Made by a program: the position numbers and the translations under genes. Positions 1 through 7,273 of a stretch of DNA of 47,143 bases are shown here, one piece after another. A model generated the notes under the pieces. The model had not been told where the DNA came from. It was given only the letters and a program-made list of their open reading frames with translations, and made no database searches. The number at the start of each line of letters is the position of its first letter. Within the stretch, counting starts at the first letter, position 1. The DNA comes from Bacteroidales bacterium (GTDB lineage Bacteria > Bacteroidota > Bacteroidia > Bacteroidales > UBA932), in the NCBI GenBank assembly GCA_017651225.1, contig JAGCDF010000063.1, forward strand, positions 1-47,143. The letters are read 5' to 3'.

Positions 1-1
1 C

Positions 2-1687
2 ATCAAGGCCGGCGAGGAGATCCGCGAGAAGGAAGCCGACCTGATCGACTCCCTGCCGATCGAGCAGGTGGAGATCCGTTCGGTGCTCACCTGCGAGAGC
101 CGCAAGGGCGTCTGCGCCAAGTGCTACGGACGCAACCTCGCGACCAGCCGCATGGTCGAGAAGGGCGAAGTGGTCGGCGTCATCGCCGCCCAGTCCATCG
201 GTGAGCCGGGTACGCAGCTGACCCTCCGTACCTTCCACGTCGGTGGTACCGCTTCTTCCTCCGCTGCCGACTCCTCCATCGAGTCCAAGTACGAGGGTGT
301 CCTCAAGTTCGAGGAGCTCCGTACCATCGAGCGCGTCAAGGAAGACGGCGAGATCGAGACCGTGGTCGTCAGCCGCATGGCCGAACTCCGCATCCTCGAC
401 GAGAACACCGGCATCACCTACTCCCAGTACGATGTGCCTTACGGCGCCGTGCTCTACAAGAAGGACGGTGACAAGGTGACCAAGGGCGACCTGATCTGCG
501 AGTGGGATGCCTACAACGCTACCACCATCGTCGAGTCCGCCGGTACGGTCCGCTTCGAGAACATGATCGAAGGATCCACCTTCCAGAAGGATTCCGCCGA
601 CGAGTTCTCCATCAGCACCGACAAGGTCATCATCGAATCCAAGGACAAGACCAAGAGCCCGGTCATGCACATTGTGGCCGAGGACGGCAAGACCATCCTC
701 CGTTCGCTGAACCTCCCGGTCGGCGCCCACATCATGGCCGAGAACGGCAGCACCGTCAAGGTGGGTGACGTCATCATGAAGATCCCGCGCGCCATCGGCA
801 AGGCCAGTGATATCACCGGCGGTCTGCCGCGTGTCACCGAGCTCTTCGAGGCCCGCAACCCGTCCAGCCCCGCCATCCTCTCCGAGATCAACGGTGAGGT
901 CAAGCTGGGTTCGGTCAAGCGCGGTAACCGTGAGATCACCGTCACCAACAAGTCCGGTGCGAAGAAGTCCTACCTCGTCCCCCTGACCAAGCAGATCCTC
1001 GTCCAGGACAACGACTATGTCCGCGCAGGCTTCCCGCTGTCCGACGGCGGTGTGTCCCCGAGCGACATCCTCTCCATCCTCGGACCGGTCAAGGCTCAGG
1101 AGTACATCGTCAACGAGGTCCAGGCCGTGTACCGTCTGCAGGGCGTGAAGATCAACGATAAGCACTTCGAGATCATCGTCCGCCAGATGATGCGCAAGGT
1201 CGAGATCACCTTCCCGGGCGACACCGAGTTCCTCGCTGAGGAAATGGTGGACAAGTGGCGCTTCATGGATGTCAACGACCAGATCTACGGCAAGTACTAT
1301 GTCGAAGATCCCGGCGACTCCCAGAAGTTCGAGCAGGGCGACATCATCGGCGCCCGCGAGATGCGCAGCGAGAACGCCTCGCTCGAGCGTCAGGGCCTCC
1401 GCGCCCTCGTCGCCCGTCCGACGCGTCCCGCTACGGCCCGCCTGATCCTCCAGGGTATCACCCGCGCCGCCCTCAAGACCGACAGCTTCATCTCCGCCGC
1501 CTCCTTCCAGGAGACCACGAAGGTGCTCAGCGAGGCCGCCATCCGCGGCCGTGTCGACCACCTCGAGGGCCTCAAGGAGAACGTCATCTGCGGTCACCTG
1601 ATTCCGGCCGGTACCGGTCTGAAGAACTACCAGGATATCATCGTCGGCCGCAAGGACGAGATGACCCAGGAGCTCAACGAACTGTAA
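2..1687 (+). CDS. rpoC: DNA-directed RNA polymerase beta' subunit, C-terminal part
   Basis: C-terminal 561 residues of the beta' subunit of RNA polymerase; the gene begins before the window and the frame is open from base 2. Visible landmarks are the zinc-site segment TCESRKGVCAKCYG near the start (C...CxxC), the trigger-loop region GVIAAQSIGEPGTQLTLRTFH, and the conserved C-terminal segment with ARPTRPATARLILQGITRAALKTDSFISAASFQETTKVL split across residues of the last third, ending in a GRVDHLEGLKENVICGHLIPAGTG-type motif. These are near-invariant in bacterial RpoC. The reading frame ends in TAA followed by an intrinsic terminator, so rpoC is the last gene of its operon here. Identification is certain; only the 5' part is missing. 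Confidence 0.98.
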   Translation: MKAGEEIREKEADLIDSLPIEQVEIRSVLTCESRKGVCAKCYGRNLATSRMVEKGEVVGVIAAQSIGEPGTQLTLRTFHVGGTASSSAADSSIESKYEGVLKFEELRTIERVKEDGEIETVVVSRMAELRILDENTGITYSQYDVPYGAVLYKKDGDKVTKGDLICEWDAYNATTIVESAGTVRFENMIEGSTFQKDSADEFSISTDKVIIESKDKTKSPVMHIVAEDGKTILRSLNLPVGAHIMAENGSTVKVGDVIMKIPRAIGKASDITGGLPRVTELFEARNPSSPAILSEINGEVKLGSVKRGNREITVTNKSGAKKSYLVPLTKQILVQDNDYVRAGFPLSDGGVSPSDILSILGPVKAQEYIVNEVQAVYRLQGVKINDKHFEIIVRQMMRKVEITFPGDTEFLAEEMVDKWRFMDVNDQIYGKYYVEDPGDSQKFEQGDIIGAREMRSENASLERQGLRALVARPTRPATARLILQGITRAALKTDSFISAASFQETTKVLSEAAIRGRVDHLEGLKENVICGHLIPAGTGLKNYQDIIVGRKDEMTQELNEL

Positions 1688-1707
1688 GGTTTACCTCTCT
1701 ATAGAAG

Positions 1708-1737
1708 AAAGCCGACCCATCCGGGCCGGCTTTTTTT
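1708..1737 (+). terminator. Intrinsic terminator of rpoC
   Basis: An 11-bp stem (AAAGCCGACCC with GGGCCGGCTTT, one A-C mismatch) closes a 4-nt loop and runs into seven T residues. It begins 20 bp after the rpoC stop, and its T-tract overlaps the stop codon of the convergent Lrp-type gene. Confidence 0.92.
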
Positions 1738-2200
1738 ATCGTACCGGGACGGCGTGGGTGTTCTTGACTTCGCCCATCACGAAAGTGCTGTTCAGGCCGC
1801 CGATGCAGTCGAGTTCGCCCAGGATCCTCAGCACGAACTGCTGGTACTCCTTCATGCTGGAGACATAGACTTTCAGCAGAAAGTCGTAGTCGCCGGAGAT
1901 GTTGTAGCATTCCCCGACTTCTTCCATATTCTGCACCGCCTCCATCAGGCGGCTGGCGTTCTCGAAAGTGTGCTGCTTCATCTTGATGTAGCAGAAGGCG
2001 ATGAAGGAGCAGTCCAGCTTCTCCGCATCGAGCACGGCCACGTAGCCCTTGATGTAACCCTGCTCACGCAGGCGCTTGATGCGCTCGAAGACAGGCGTAG
2101 GGGATAAATGTACGCGCGCGGCGACCTGTTTGTTGGTCAGCGCGGCGTCTTCCTGCAGGATGCGCAGGATGGCAAGATCGGTGGCGTCAAGTCCGCTCAT
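1736..2200 (-). CDS. Lrp/AsnC family transcriptional regulator
   Basis: 154-residue protein of the usual Lrp/AsnC length. Residues 1-60 form the N-terminal winged helix-turn-helix (start MSGLDATDLAILRILQEDA, then a recognition helix around SPTPVFERIKRLREQGYIKGY). Residues about 65-150 form the RAM/AsnC ligand-binding domain with the typical GDYDFLLKVYV segment. Such proteins assemble as dimers to octamers that bind DNA and sense amino acids. The gene is divergent from metY with a 171-bp intergenic region containing an AT-rich inverted repeat over the metY promoter. I infer control of metY/cysK and itself by an amino acid such as methionine, but the ligand cannot be read from sequence. Confidence 0.93.
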   Translation of the reverse strand: MSGLDATDLAILRILQEDAALTNKQVAARVHLSPTPVFERIKRLREQGYIKGYVAVLDAEKLDCSFIAFCYIKMKQHTFENASRLMEAVQNMEEVGECYNISGDYDFLLKVYVSSMKEYQQFVLRILGELDCIGGLNSTFVMGEVKNTHAVPVR

Positions 2201-2284
2201 AGGGTCAAAAGTGTTTTATTCTTTCCGCCCCGCATAACTGCGCGCTTCGCGGAATGTTCGTTCTGTTTATACGGCAAATTTAGC

Positions 2285-2323
2285 AATATTCTCCAATTTT
2301 TAAAAAGTCTTTGGAAGAATATT
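2285..2323. promoter_or_regulatory. Candidate Lrp-family operator
   Basis: Inverted repeat AATATTCTCCAA (2285-2296) against TTGGAAGAATATT (2311-2323), with a single-base insertion in the right arm, around a TTTTTAAAAA core (2297-2306). It is strikingly AT-rich in a GC-rich genome, lies between the Lrp-type gene and metY, and overlaps the -33 box of the metY promoter. Symmetric AT-rich sites like this are typical Lrp/AsnC targets. The assignment to this regulator is inferred. Confidence 0.6.
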
Positions 2324-2341
2324 CTAAACTCCCGACCTTTG
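2310..2341 (+). promoter_or_regulatory. metY promoter (Bacteroidota type)
   Basis: TTTG at 2310-2313, then a 20-bp spacer and GACCTTTG at 2334-2341, close to the Bacteroidota consensus TTTG-N19/20-TAnnTTTG. Transcription should start near 2347, giving a leader of about 25 nt before the ATG at 2372. Confidence 0.6.
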
Positions 2342-2371
2342 CAACAGACAAACGACAAAAACAAGAAGAAT

Positions 2372-3655
2372 ATGAGCACGAAAAATTACCATGTTGAGAC
2401 GCTGGCCATCCATGTCGGCCAGGAGACCCCGGACCCCGCATCTGATTCCCGCGCAGTTCCTATTTATCAGACGACTTCTTATGTTTTCCGCAACTCCCAG
2501 CACGCGGCCGACCGTTTCGGCCTGCGCGACCCGGGTAATATTTACGGCCGACTGACCAACTCCACCCAGGGTGTGTTCGAGGAGCGCGTCGCCGCCCTCG
2601 AGGGTGGTGTGGCCGGTCTGGCGGTCGCCTCCGGCGCCGCCGCCATCACCTACGCCCTGCAGAACGTCCTGCAGAACGGTGACCATATCATCGCCGCCGA
2701 CAACCTCTACGGCGGTTCCTACAACCTGATCACCCACACCCTCACCACGCAGGGTGTCGAGAATACCATCTTGAATGTCAATGATCTGAAAGCCCTCGAG
2801 GCTGCCATCCGGCCCAACACCAAAGTGATCTATGCCGAGACCTTCGGCAACCCGAACTCTGATGTGGCCGACTTCGAAGGCATTGCTGCCGTGGCCCACC
2901 GGCACGGGATCGTGTTTATCGTGGACAACACCTTTGCCCCTATCGTCATCCGACCGCTCGAGCATGGCGCCGACATCGTTGTCCACTCCGCGACCAAATT
3001 CATCGGCGGCCACGGCAGCTCCCTCGGTGGCGTGATCGTCGACGGCGGCAAGTTCGACTGGAAGGCGAACGCCGACAAGTATCCGACGCTCGCGAAACCC
3101 GATCCCAGCTACCACGGCGCCGTCTTCGCCGACGTGGCCGGCCCCGCCGCCTTCGTGACGCGCATCCGTGCCGTCATCCTGCGCGACACCGGCGCTGCCA
3201 TCAGTCCCTTCAACGCGTGGATTCTCCTCCAGGGCGTCGAGTCCCTGCCGCTGCGCATCGAGCGCCACACGGAGAACGCCCTCAAGGTCATTGAATACCT
3301 CTCCAAGCACCCGAAGGTGGCGAAGGTCAACCACCCCGCCCTGCCGGGCCACCGCGACCACGCGCTCTACTCCCGTTATTTCCCGAAGGGAGCCGGCTCC
3401 ATCTTCACCTTTGAGATCAAGGGCACGCAGGAAGACGCCTGGCGCTTCATCGACAACCTGAAGATCTTCTCCCTGCTGGCCAACGTGGCCGATGTCAAGA
3501 GCCTGGTCATCCATCCTTACACCACCACCCACTCCCAGCTCAGCCCGGAAGAACTCGCCGAGCAGCACATCACCCCGACGACCATTCGCCTGTCCATCGG
3601 TGTGGAGCATGTGGACGACATCATTGCAGATCTCGAGCAGGCATTCAATGCTTAA
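2372..3655 (+). CDS. metY: O-acetylhomoserine sulfhydrylase (aminocarboxypropyltransferase)
   Basis: 427-residue PLP enzyme of the Cys/Met metabolism family; it makes homocysteine directly from O-acetylhomoserine and sulfide. The start was set at MSTKNYHVET because it gives the usual family length and matches the family N-terminus (ETLAIHVGQ); the open frame extends further upstream but without homology. Visible motifs are YGRLTNST (residues 58-65), the PLP-contacting VDNTFAP (184-190) and SATKFIGGHG with the Schiff-base lysine at about K209. The MetY subgroup is favoured over MetB/MetC by the length and the GGVIVDGGKF insertion after the lysine. It is followed 21 bp later by cysK in the same direction. 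Confidence 0.95.
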   Translation: MSTKNYHVETLAIHVGQETPDPASDSRAVPIYQTTSYVFRNSQHAADRFGLRDPGNIYGRLTNSTQGVFEERVAALEGGVAGLAVASGAAAITYALQNVLQNGDHIIAADNLYGGSYNLITHTLTTQGVENTILNVNDLKALEAAIRPNTKVIYAETFGNPNSDVADFEGIAAVAHRHGIVFIVDNTFAPIVIRPLEHGADIVVHSATKFIGGHGSSLGGVIVDGGKFDWKANADKYPTLAKPDPSYHGAVFADVAGPAAFVTRIRAVILRDTGAAISPFNAWILLQGVESLPLRIERHTENALKVIEYLSKHPKVAKVNHPALPGHRDHALYSRYFPKGAGSIFTFEIKGTQEDAWRFIDNLKIFSLLANVADVKSLVIHPYTTTHSQLSPEELAEQHITPTTIRLSIGVEHVDDIIADLEQAFNA

Positions 3656-3662
3656 AAATTAG

Positions 3663-3670
3663 TATCTTTA
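3663..3670 (+). promoter_or_regulatory. cysK -7 box (TATCTTTA), predicted leaderless
   Basis: TATCTTTA matches the Bacteroidota -7 element except for its last base. It ends 6 nt before the cysK ATG, so a transcript from it would begin at or next to the start codon. No clear -33 TTG is visible. Confidence 0.45.
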
Positions 3671-3676
3671 CGCATT

Positions 3677-4594
3677 ATGATCTATCAGAACCTTACCGAC
3701 CTCATCGGGAATACCCCCCTCCTGGAGGTCTCCGGCCTGGAAGGCCAGCAGGCGCGCATCGCGCTCAAACTTGAGAAATACAACCCCGGGGGCAGCGTCA
3801 AGGACCGTATAGCCCTGGCCATGATTGAAGATGCAGAGCAGAGTGGCACCCTCAAACCCGGTGCCACCATCGTGGAGCCCACCAGCGGCAACACCGGCAT
3901 CGGCCTGGCCTGGGTGGCCCGCGCCAAGGGGTACAAAACCATCCTTACCATGCCCGACACGATGAGTGTCGAGCGCCGCAACCTCCTCAAAGCCTTCGGC
4001 GCCGAGATCGAACTCACGCCCGGCGCAGAAGGCATGAAGGGGGCCATCGCCAAAGCAGAAGAAATCCGCCAGAATACTCCGGGCGCCGTGATCCTTGGGC
4101 AATTTACTAACCTGGCCAACCCGGCCGCCCACGAGCGTACCACCGCCCAGGAGATCTGGCGAGACACTGACGGCCAGGTGGACATCTTCGTGGCCGGTAT
4201 CGGCACGGGCGGTACCGTCAGCGGTACCGGCAAGGGCCTGAAGGCCCACAAAGCCAGCGTCCAGGCCATCGGCGTGGAGCCCGCCTCCTCCGCCGTAATC
4301 ACCACGGGCGTCCCCGGCAAGCATAAGATTCAGGGCATCGGCGCAGGCTTCGTCCCGCAGACCTTCTTGAAGGACTATGTCGACAGCGTGCTCACCGTCA
4401 CGGACGACGACGCCTTCGCCGGCGCCCGCCTGCTGGCCGACCGGCTCGGACTGCTCGTCGGCATCTCCTCCGGCGCCGCATTCAGCGCTGCCTACGCCCT
4501 GGCCAAGAAGCCCGAGAACAAGGGCAAGCTCATCGTGGCCCTGCTCCCTGACACGGGCGAGCGCTACCTCTCTACGCCGTTGTTTGAACGCTAA
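3677..4594 (+). CDS. cysK: Cysteine synthase (O-acetylserine sulfhydrylase)
   Basis: 305-residue fold-type II PLP enzyme that makes cysteine from O-acetylserine and sulfide. The frame shows NPGGSVKDR with the PLP lysine at K42, the substrate loop TSGNTG (69-74), the phosphate-binding GTGGT and the late SSGAA motif, all standard for CysK/CysM. Length is typical. It follows metY closely and its substrate is made by CysE, whose gene lies 4.9 kb downstream on the other side of the AT-rich island. This arrangement suggests one ancestral sulfur-assimilation cluster. CysK versus CysM cannot be separated with certainty; the context favours CysK. Confidence 0.95.
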   Translation: MIYQNLTDLIGNTPLLEVSGLEGQQARIALKLEKYNPGGSVKDRIALAMIEDAEQSGTLKPGATIVEPTSGNTGIGLAWVARAKGYKTILTMPDTMSVERRNLLKAFGAEIELTPGAEGMKGAIAKAEEIRQNTPGAVILGQFTNLANPAAHERTTAQEIWRDTDGQVDIFVAGIGTGGTVSGTGKGLKAHKASVQAIGVEPASSAVITTGVPGKHKIQGIGAGFVPQTFLKDYVDSVLTVTDDDAFAGARLLADRLGLLVGISSGAAFSAAYALAKKPENKGKLIVALLPDTGERYLSTPLFER

Positions 4595-4622
4595 GAGATT
4601 CGCCCAATAGAGTATAATCTGC

Positions 4623-4678
4623 AACGAAGAAATCCAGCAAAACGGCAAATACGGGCCGAATAGTTGGATTTCTTCGTT
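4623..4678. terminator. Long inverted repeat, likely bidirectional terminator at island edge
   Basis: Perfect 14-bp arms AACGAAGAAATCCA (4623-4636) and TGGATTTCTTCGTT (4665-4678) enclose a 28-nt loop that contains a smaller CGGC...GCCG pairing. On the plus strand it is followed by a T-rich run. It lies between the convergent stops of cysK and the 102-residue gene, exactly where base composition shifts from GC-rich to AT-rich. It can serve as a terminator for both strands; a role as island boundary is speculative. Confidence 0.6.
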
Positions 4679-4986
4679 TATTTTTCTCTGGGGTTTCGCT
4701 CTTCGTGTGAGACATTTGCCGGGTCGGCTATTGCTGTGGCGATGACGCTGAGGTATTCCAGATCGTCAGTAATATCTCCAAGCACATCTTCGTTATTACC
4801 CAGAATGACATGCCCGTCTTTGACGGAAACCAATCGACCGCCCAAGCCAGATAAACCCAAATGCTTGAGATAGAAGTTCTGGTATTCTACGTAGCACGGG
4901 TTACCATATGATTCGACGGCCTGCCGAATAAACTCGACGGTTTTGTCTTTGAGTTCCTGAAGAGCTGAATCTAAGTCTATCCCCAT
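4678..4986 (-). CDS. Hypothetical protein, third gene of HEPN/MNT operon
   Basis: 102-residue soluble protein without a family I recognise. It has an amphipathic N-terminal helix (MGIDLDSALQELKDKTVEF), a central part with GLSGLGGRLVSVKDGHVILG, and an acidic stretch NNEDVLGDITDDLEYL. No signal peptide or membrane segment is seen. Its ATG overlaps the stop of the HEPN gene by one base (TAATG), which usually means translational coupling, so it belongs to the toxin-antitoxin operon. It could be an accessory or regulatory component, or a passenger; function cannot be stated. Confidence 0.75.
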   Translation of the reverse strand: MGIDLDSALQELKDKTVEFIRQAVESYGNPCYVEYQNFYLKHLGLSGLGGRLVSVKDGHVILGNNEDVLGDITDDLEYLSVIATAIADPANVSHEERNPREK

Positions 4987-5327
4987 TATGATCGTTTAAG
5001 GCGTTCTATTTGTATTTTTAATTGAGGAACATCAATTAGGGCGGTGTGCCAAAGTAGCTCGGGCATAATCGTGGCATAGCCATGAACGAGAACGTGGCGC
5101 ATCTTTATTATGTCATTCCAGGGGATTTCATTATGCGCTTCTTTGAAGGAAAGAGACAACATGTAGGCTGCTTCTCCGATTATTTCTACATTCTTTACGA
5201 CGGCGAAATAACGCAACTTATCATTAGTCAGTTCTTCCAGAGAAAACCCCTCGGTAAACGATGCAATATGATTTGCGGCTTCAATAATATCTGCAAGACG
5301 ACCGTTATCTCGTTCAGGTTCTCTCAT
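4986..5327 (-). CDS. hepT: HEPN domain toxin, HepT/DUF86 family
   Basis: 113-residue all-helical HEPN protein. It carries the diagnostic RX4HXY motif as R77, H82 and Y84 in KMRHVLVHGYA, with EIIGEAA (residues 48-54) upstream, as is typical of DUF86/HepT. In characterised HepT-MntA modules this motif is the RNase site, and MntA blocks the toxin by adding AMP groups to the tyrosine. The start codon lies inside the 3' end of the nucleotidyltransferase gene (14-nt overlap), and the stop overlaps the next gene by one base. All key residues are present, so the toxin is probably functional. The symbol follows the family. Confidence 0.9.
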   Translation of the reverse strand: MREPERDNGRLADIIEAANHIASFTEGFSLEELTNDKLRYFAVVKNVEIIGEAAYMLSLSFKEAHNEIPWNDIIKMRHVLVHGYATIMPELLWHTALIDVPQLKIQIERLKRS

Positions 5328-6084
5328 ATATTAAAATTTTATCATGATTAATACTGTCTAGCGCAAAAGGTTTGATCGTGCTATTCTCCACGAGATCGAC
5401 CTTTTTCCCCAGTCGCGATTCCAGGTCATTGATCATTCCCGCAAATTGGAGAAGTCCAAAAGGCTCGGACCTGTCCAGGTCTATGAGAATATCAATATCA
5501 CTTTCCGGTTTTTCCTCCATTCTGGAGAAGGAACCAAACAGCCATGCCTTTTCTACGGGTTCCTGTTTGAAGAAATCCTGAATGGTGTGGACAATCGCTA
5601 CTCGATGTTGATCAATGAGCTCCACCCGTTTCTGGATTTCTTCCTTTTCTCCTTTTCTGCTGGCATACCTATACAAGCGGGAGGTGTTTACAGGAAACAG
5701 TTCAAAGGCGCGTTGAAACTCTTTCTGGAGAGTTGCTTCAGGAAGATAGACAAATTCCTTGTCGGAGGCGTGGTCAACCAGCAGTTTCTCCAATTCAGGA
5801 ACAGACAGGCCATCTTGCTTGAACAGTGGCGATTCGGAGATGAGCGGCTTAACCAGGATGAAATCATGCAAATCCTCAATAAGAGGATACGCATTTTTAA
5901 TCAAGGCCACATCTCTGAAATGCTTCTTTAGTTCAGCACGAACAGCCTCGCATAGCCCTTTGGGGGTTTCAACAATCAGATTCTCCTTCATTTCGGAGAT
6001 ACAATGATTCATCCCGACGAAAGCCTCCATCAGCAGGTCTTCGACGGCACGCATCTTGGGAGTTATGACCACCTTATAATCCAT
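5314..6084 (-). CDS. Nucleotidyltransferase (MntA-type) with N-terminal AbiEi-like domain
   Basis: 256 residues with start MDYKVVITPK. Residues about 160-256 are a minimal nucleotidyltransferase: GSFS at 184-187, then D196xD198, and a third acidic residue near D230 (KKVDLVE). This is the MntA antitoxin partner of HepT. Residues 1-150 are an extra domain; the segment LEKLLVD (99-105) to SRLYRYASRKGEKEEI (135-150) resembles, from memory, the C-terminal part of AbiEi/DUF6577 antitoxin-type proteins. MntA proteins are normally about 100 residues, so this is a fusion. I rejected an in-frame start 17 codons upstream because it would overlap the promoter (6094-6124). It is the first gene of a three-gene operon. 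Confidence 0.82.
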   Translation of the reverse strand: MDYKVVITPKMRAVEDLLMEAFVGMNHCISEMKENLIVETPKGLCEAVRAELKKHFRDVALIKNAYPLIEDLHDFILVKPLISESPLFKQDGLSVPELEKLLVDHASDKEFVYLPEATLQKEFQRAFELFPVNTSRLYRYASRKGEKEEIQKRVELIDQHRVAIVHTIQDFFKQEPVEKAWLFGSFSRMEEKPESDIDILIDLDRSEPFGLLQFAGMINDLESRLGKKVDLVENSTIKPFALDSINHDKILIYERT

Positions 6085-6093
6085 ATTCGTCGA

Positions 6094-6124
6094 CAAAGAT
6101 AACCCATTTTGGCAATATTTCAAA
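6094..6124 (-). promoter_or_regulatory. Promoter of the HEPN/MNT operon
   Basis: On the minus strand TTTG (6124-6121), exactly 19 bp, then TATCTTTG (6101-6094): a perfect match to the Bacteroidota consensus. The box ends 9 nt before the ATG at 6084, so the mRNA should have almost no leader. This also decides the start codon of the nucleotidyltransferase gene. Confidence 0.8.
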
Positions 6125-6538
6125 TAAAATGCCATATAATGATGGCTACGCAGGATTCTGCAAACGCTTCCTCACCCTCCGTTTTTCTTCGCAAAATCCC
6201 ATCAATGAATGAAAAACATTTTCTATATTTGCCATTGTTCTTCGGGACAAAGACATATTGATGAAAGTGTTTTCGCTTTTATCCTTGCCGGAAATCTGGT
6301 AAATTTTCAACAAGTACAGGGATAGAGCAATGCATTCATCACCTTGTATGGCTATTTGGTGCACTCCGCACCAGTCTCCATACGGGTGTGGGGTATTGTT
6401 TATTTGTACTTGGGCTTACCAGAGCCTCCGGCAGATAAACGAAAAATGCTCCACACTTTCTTTTTTAAGGAGGGGGCTAAGAGACGCCACATATTTGAAA
6501 TAGATAATCGCATGTCAATAGTTTATGACCATCAACAG
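6125..6538. other. Intergenic AT-rich stretch, no supported gene
   Basis: About 410 bp between the MNT promoter and the next plus-strand gene. Open frames exist on both strands (for example 6146-6364 minus) but none has a recognisable protein, a good start or GC-skewed codons. A TATATTTG box (6224-6231, plus), a small hairpin TGGTGC/GCACCA (6357-6373) and a weak CATATTTG (6491-6498, plus) are visible. The last could drive the downstream gene. Confidence 0.5.
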
Positions 6539-7204
6539 ATGAGCAATCTGAAACTTTTGGATTTAAAAGCAGATTATGAGCAGGCATTAGATCAGATTTG
6601 GGAAGAACAGATTCAGAAACACCCGGAAACGGTGGAAGATGAACTGGTTTCTCGAGGCTATGCCGTTGAGAACAAGCTACAAATTGGGGGTGTGCTTTTT
6701 TTAGGGATGAATCCATCTTACTCCCGAACAGATGTGAATAAGGAGGGCCGTTTTTTTTATGACTATAATTTAGATGATACAAATAGGTATTTCAAAGCAT
6801 TTTCAGTTTTCTGCAATATGGTTTTTGAGCAAGTTTATCCGTGTCATCACGATATTTTTTTTATCCGTCATAAAGACCAGAAAACTGTGCTTCAGAGAAG
6901 AACTAGCATTTTATACAAAGAGTTCTTTGAAAAACAACTCTCTTTAAGTAGGGAAATTATTCGAAGAACAGATCCTCGACTGATAGTTGTTCTTAATGCG
7001 GGTATTAGAGACATTTTTCATGAGATATATTCCTTCGACGATGTGAAAGATTTTGATAATTCGTTAGGAGCATATAATCTTTTGATAGAGGGGAAAAAGA
7101 TTCCTGTGATTTTTTCTGGTATGCTGTTCGGACAAAGGGCCTTGGATCGGGGAAGTAAGATGAATTTACAATGGCAAATCAAACATGTTATGCATATGCA
7201 TTAA
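6539..7204 (+). CDS. Hypothetical protein, possible uracil-DNA glycosylase superfamily
   Basis: 221 residues from MSNLKLLDLK; an ATG nine codons upstream (6512) is an alternative because a weak promoter box ends at 6498. The core reads IGGVLFLGMNPSYSR, then RRTDPRLIVVLNAGIRDIF, and a late GMLFGQRALDRGSK segment. GMNP-type first motifs, a central strand ending in an Asn and a late conserved loop recall uracil-DNA glycosylase-like folds, but the usual final motif is not clear and catalytic activity cannot be claimed. No signal peptide. AT-rich codon use matches the surrounding island. It may be a nucleic-acid processing or defence-related protein; this is tentative. Confidence 0.6.
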   Translation: MSNLKLLDLKADYEQALDQIWEEQIQKHPETVEDELVSRGYAVENKLQIGGVLFLGMNPSYSRTDVNKEGRFFYDYNLDDTNRYFKAFSVFCNMVFEQVYPCHHDIFFIRHKDQKTVLQRRTSILYKEFFEKQLSLSREIIRRTDPRLIVVLNAGIRDIFHEIYSFDDVKDFDNSLGAYNLLIEGKKIPVIFSGMLFGQRALDRGSKMNLQWQIKHVMHMH

Positions 7205-7273
7205 AAATGAACACGAGAACGATGTTCAGTTTAATACAGTTTTAGAGACAACTAATTAAAGCTAATCAACACC

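Noticed and set aside
2108-2371. 88-codon upstream extension of metY
   Set aside because: It overlaps the lrp gene, the candidate operator and the promoter, and adds sequence not found in the family.
6085-6135. 17-codon N-terminal extension of the nucleotidyltransferase
   Set aside because: The extension would span the -33 and -7 boxes of a consensus promoter, so that start codon would not be in the transcript.
6146-6364. 72-residue minus-strand open frame upstream of the MNT operon
   Set aside because: No recognisable protein, no promoter at a fitting distance, and composition typical of intergenic DNA; a decayed gene fragment cannot be excluded.
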